DNA from: Peptostreptococcaceae bacterium oral taxon 113 str. W5053
Lineage (GTDB): Bacteria > Bacillota > Clostridia > Tissierellales > Peptoniphilaceae
Length of the DNA: 8,605 nt
NCBI GenBank assembly: GCA_000467935.1
Contig: KI259818.1
Coordinates: 1-8,605, forward strand
Reading direction: 5' to 3'
Numbering within the stretch: position 1 is the first letter of the stretch; each line of letters opens with the position of its first letter. A program made the translations under genes and the position numbers. Positions 6,684 through 8,605 of the stretch are shown in pieces. A model generated the notes under the pieces. The model saw only the letters and a list, made by a program, of their open reading frames with translations, did no database searches and was not told the DNA's origin.

Positions 6684-7139
6684 ATGTTTTTAACCGATGA
6701 TAATAGTTTGAACATGAGTGGATATAGTATTGACGAAATTTTTATCGGCATGACTAAAAGTGTTTCTAAAACTATAAGTGAAGCAGATGTATATGCTTAT
6801 GCTGGGATTATTGGAGATATTAATCCACTTCATGTCAATGAAGAATATGCGAAAAGAACTCGTTTTAAAGGAAGAATTGCTCATGGAATGTTAACAGCTT
6901 CTTTTTTCTCAACAATAGTTGGGATGCTGATTCCAGGAGCGGATGCGATTTATTTGGGTCAGACTTGTAAGTTTTTACTTCCTGTATATATTGGAGATAC
7001 AATTACGGCAACGGGAGAGGTGACTAAAATTATTCCGGAAAAGTGTATTGCTCATATGAAAACAACAGTTGTTAATCAACGAGGAGAGCTTGTTGTTGTT
7101 GGAGAGGCAATTGTAATGGCAACAAAAAAACAGGCGTAA
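6684..7139 (+). CDS. MaoC-type (R)-specific enoyl-CoA hydratase
   Basis: This 151-residue protein is a single hot-dog domain of the MaoC/PhaJ family, which hydrates trans-2-enoyl-CoA to (R)-3-hydroxyacyl-CoA or runs the reverse. The hydratase-2 signature is intact: YAGIIGDINPLHVNEEYA, with catalytic D45 and H50, followed by RIAHGM (64-69). Length matches PhaJ proteins of about 135-160 residues. The ribosome site AAAGGAGGGG overlaps the stop of the CoA-transferase gene (6670-6672), so the two are tightly linked. An ATG at residue 11 fits the family N-terminus too but has no ribosome site, so 6684 is preferred. In this operon it most likely interconverts crotonyl-CoA and (R)-3-hydroxybutyryl-CoA; other short enoyl-CoAs remain possible. 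Confidence 0.9.
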   Translation: MFLTDDNSLNMSGYSIDEIFIGMTKSVSKTISEADVYAYAGIIGDINPLHVNEEYAKRTRFKGRIAHGMLTASFFSTIVGMLIPGADAIYLGQTCKFLLPVYIGDTITATGEVTKIIPEKCIAHMKTTVVNQRGELVVVGEAIVMATKKQA

Positions 7140-7173
7140 AAAGATAATTTATAGAAAAGAAAGAGGGAATGTT

Positions 7174-8541
7174 ATGGATATTGTTATTATCATTTTTGCT
7201 TTGGGGTTATTTACAATTCTTGCTTTTAAAGGTGTAAGTGCAGTTATCATGGGTCCTTTGGTTGGATTAATTGTATCAATTCTTGCAAAATTACCTGTTA
7301 CAGAAACAATGTTAGGACCATTTATGAAATCAACGGCATATTATGTTGAGCGATTTTTCTTGGTTTTCTTCTTAGGAGCGGTATTTGGAGCAATTTATGA
7401 AGAAACGGGTGCAGCAAAATCTGTGGCTATCGGGATTGTTAAATTTAGTCGAGGAAGGTTTTCGGCATCGATTGTTTTTTTAATCGGCTCTCTATTAACG
7501 TTTGGAGGAATTAGTGGATTTGTTGTATTTTTTGTATTATATCCGATTGCTTTACAATTATTTAGAGAAAATGATATTAGTCGAAAGATTCTTCCGGGTG
7601 CTATCTCTGCCGGTTCATGGACGATTTCAATGATTGCACCGAATGCACCATCGATTCAGAATATCATTGCATCCAGAACTCTTGGAACATCGGGAAGTGC
7701 AGCCCCTATTCCGGGATGGATTGGCGTTATTTTTGAATTGGTAGCAATTATTGCATGGCTTGAATGGAGAACCTATTATACAAAGAAAAAAGGACAACTT
7801 TTTAATGATTCGTCTTTGACACCTTTACCGAAAGAACAAAATGAAGAGGCTTTGAGTGATGTCAATTTACCTAATTTTTGGTTATCTTTAATTCCATTAG
7901 CGGTTATTGTAGGAACTTTTAATGTGTGTGATTATTTAAGAAAAGCGTATCCTCAGGAAGCTCCTAATGCAATAGTTGGCGTATTGAAACACATTACCGT
8001 AGAGGGAGCGGTTTTTTTGGGGATTATTCTTTCTCTAATTATGTTTCATAAGAAATTAAAAGGGAGAGGATTGCAAAAAATTACAAAGCCTTTAAATACA
8101 GGAGGAGTAAATGGTGTAAGTGCTATTATGAATACGGCGGTTGTAGTAGGTTTTGGTGGTGTTGTACAGCAAACCGCAGGCTTTAAACATTTAGTTAATT
8201 CGGTATTGAGTTGGAACATTTCTCCGTTATGGTTTGTCGCCATTGCGGTTGGTATTTGTGCGGGTGCTGTAGGCTCTGCATCAGGCGGTATTACTATTGC
8301 GTTTGAATCTTTGAAGGATACTTTTGTAAGTTTGGGTGTAAATTTGGAATATGTTCATCGTATCGGTGTTATTGCTGCAGGGACCTTAGATACTTTGCCG
8401 CATCAAGGGGCTCAGATTACATTATTGAATTTATGTCACTTGACACATAAAGAAGGGTATCTGGATATTGCAGTAACCCAAATCATAATACCTATTTTAG
8501 CATTATTTGTAGTTATTCCGGTTTGTACAATGGGATTATAA
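7174..8541 (+). CDS. GntP-family permease, probable organic-acid importer
   Basis: This 455-residue integral membrane protein has roughly a dozen hydrophobic segments, clear ones near residues 1-40, 58-78, 97-128, 180-198, 236-252, 272-290, 312-334, 351-366, 395-405 and 432-454. A hydrophilic loop lies at about 200-232. GntP-family signatures are visible: the glycine-rich GSASGGITIA (367-376) and LDTLPHQGAQITLL (405-418). The family includes gluconate, D-serine and D-beta-hydroxybutyrate transporters driven by proton symport. The start ATG has GAGGG six nt upstream (7163-7167). The gap to the hydratase gene is 34 nt, consistent with one operon. With an acyl-CoA transferase and an (R)-hydratase beside it, a hydroxy acid such as 3-hydroxybutyrate is the likely cargo, though this is inference from context. 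Confidence 0.85.
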   Translation: MDIVIIIFALGLFTILAFKGVSAVIMGPLVGLIVSILAKLPVTETMLGPFMKSTAYYVERFFLVFFLGAVFGAIYEETGAAKSVAIGIVKFSRGRFSASIVFLIGSLLTFGGISGFVVFFVLYPIALQLFRENDISRKILPGAISAGSWTISMIAPNAPSIQNIIASRTLGTSGSAAPIPGWIGVIFELVAIIAWLEWRTYYTKKKGQLFNDSSLTPLPKEQNEEALSDVNLPNFWLSLIPLAVIVGTFNVCDYLRKAYPQEAPNAIVGVLKHITVEGAVFLGIILSLIMFHKKLKGRGLQKITKPLNTGGVNGVSAIMNTAVVVGFGGVVQQTAGFKHLVNSVLSWNISPLWFVAIAVGICAGAVGSASGGITIAFESLKDTFVSLGVNLEYVHRIGVIAAGTLDTLPHQGAQITLLNLCHLTHKEGYLDIAVTQIIIPILALFVVIPVCTMGL

Positions 8542-8547
8542 AACAAA

Positions 8548-8571
8548 TTATTATGAGATAACTCATAATAA
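8548..8571. promoter_or_regulatory. 10-bp hairpin between the permease gene and the next gene
   Basis: TTATTATGAG (8548-8557), loop ATAA, CTCATAATAA (8562-8571) form a perfect 10-bp, AT-rich stem right after the permease stop. On the plus strand it is followed by A residues rather than T, so it is not a standard terminator for this operon. On the minus strand a T-rich run follows. It may be an operator, an mRNA-stability stem, or a weak element lowering downstream expression. Confidence 0.5.
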
Positions 8572-8601
8572 AATAAAAAAAAAGAGAGAGGAAGAAAGAA
8601 A

Positions 8602-8605
8602 ATGA
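8602..8605 (+). CDS. Start of the next gene of the operon (truncated by the window end)
   Basis: The ATG at 8602-8604 is preceded by a purine-rich ribosome site (GAGAGAGGAAG, 8584-8594) 60 bp after the permease stop. Only the start codon lies inside the window, so no function can be given. By position it is probably a fourth gene of the acyl-CoA operon. Confidence 0.5.

Overview
The window reads as chromosome from a low-GC anaerobic bacterium, most likely of the Firmicutes/Clostridia type. The evidence is the strong AAGGAGG-type ribosome sites, the AT-rich intergenic DNA, an oxygen-sensitive class III ribonucleotide reductase and a short-chain acyl-CoA operon. I cannot name the species from sequence alone.

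Layout: (1) Positions 1-2820 hold nrdD-nrdG on the minus strand. A near-consensus promoter lies upstream, with a perfect 16-bp NrdR-type palindrome across its -10/spacer, and a hairpin terminator follows at 1-30. (2) Positions about 2820-5100 are very AT-rich and contain no intact gene that I can support. They hold a decayed HxlR-type regulator (minus strand, frameshift plus two stops), a heavily decayed IS630-family insertion sequence (plus strand, candidate terminal inverted repeats at 3393-3407 and 4485-4500), and about 600 bp of unassigned DNA with a few small repeats and foldable elements. (3) Positions 5113-8541 are a plus-strand operon: a fused alpha-beta family I CoA-transferase, a MaoC-type (R)-specific enoyl-CoA hydratase and a GntP-family permease. 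A further gene starts at 8602 and runs off the window.

How they work together: nrdD/nrdG make deoxyribonucleotides without oxygen, NrdG being the radical-SAM activator of NrdD, and the pair is probably repressed by NrdR. The second operon suggests uptake of a small carboxylate by the permease, activation to its CoA thioester by the transferase, and reversible hydration/dehydration of an (R)-3-hydroxyacyl-CoA by the hydratase. 3-Hydroxybutyrate or crotonate fermentation is the simplest reading, but the substrate is inference.

I do not see a clearly new biological system here. The points most worth checking are the NrdR/promoter overlap with AGTC repeats at 20-bp spacing, the pathway suggested by the CoA operon, the reconstructed IS630 remnant beside the dead regulator, and two possible RNA control elements around the CoA operon.
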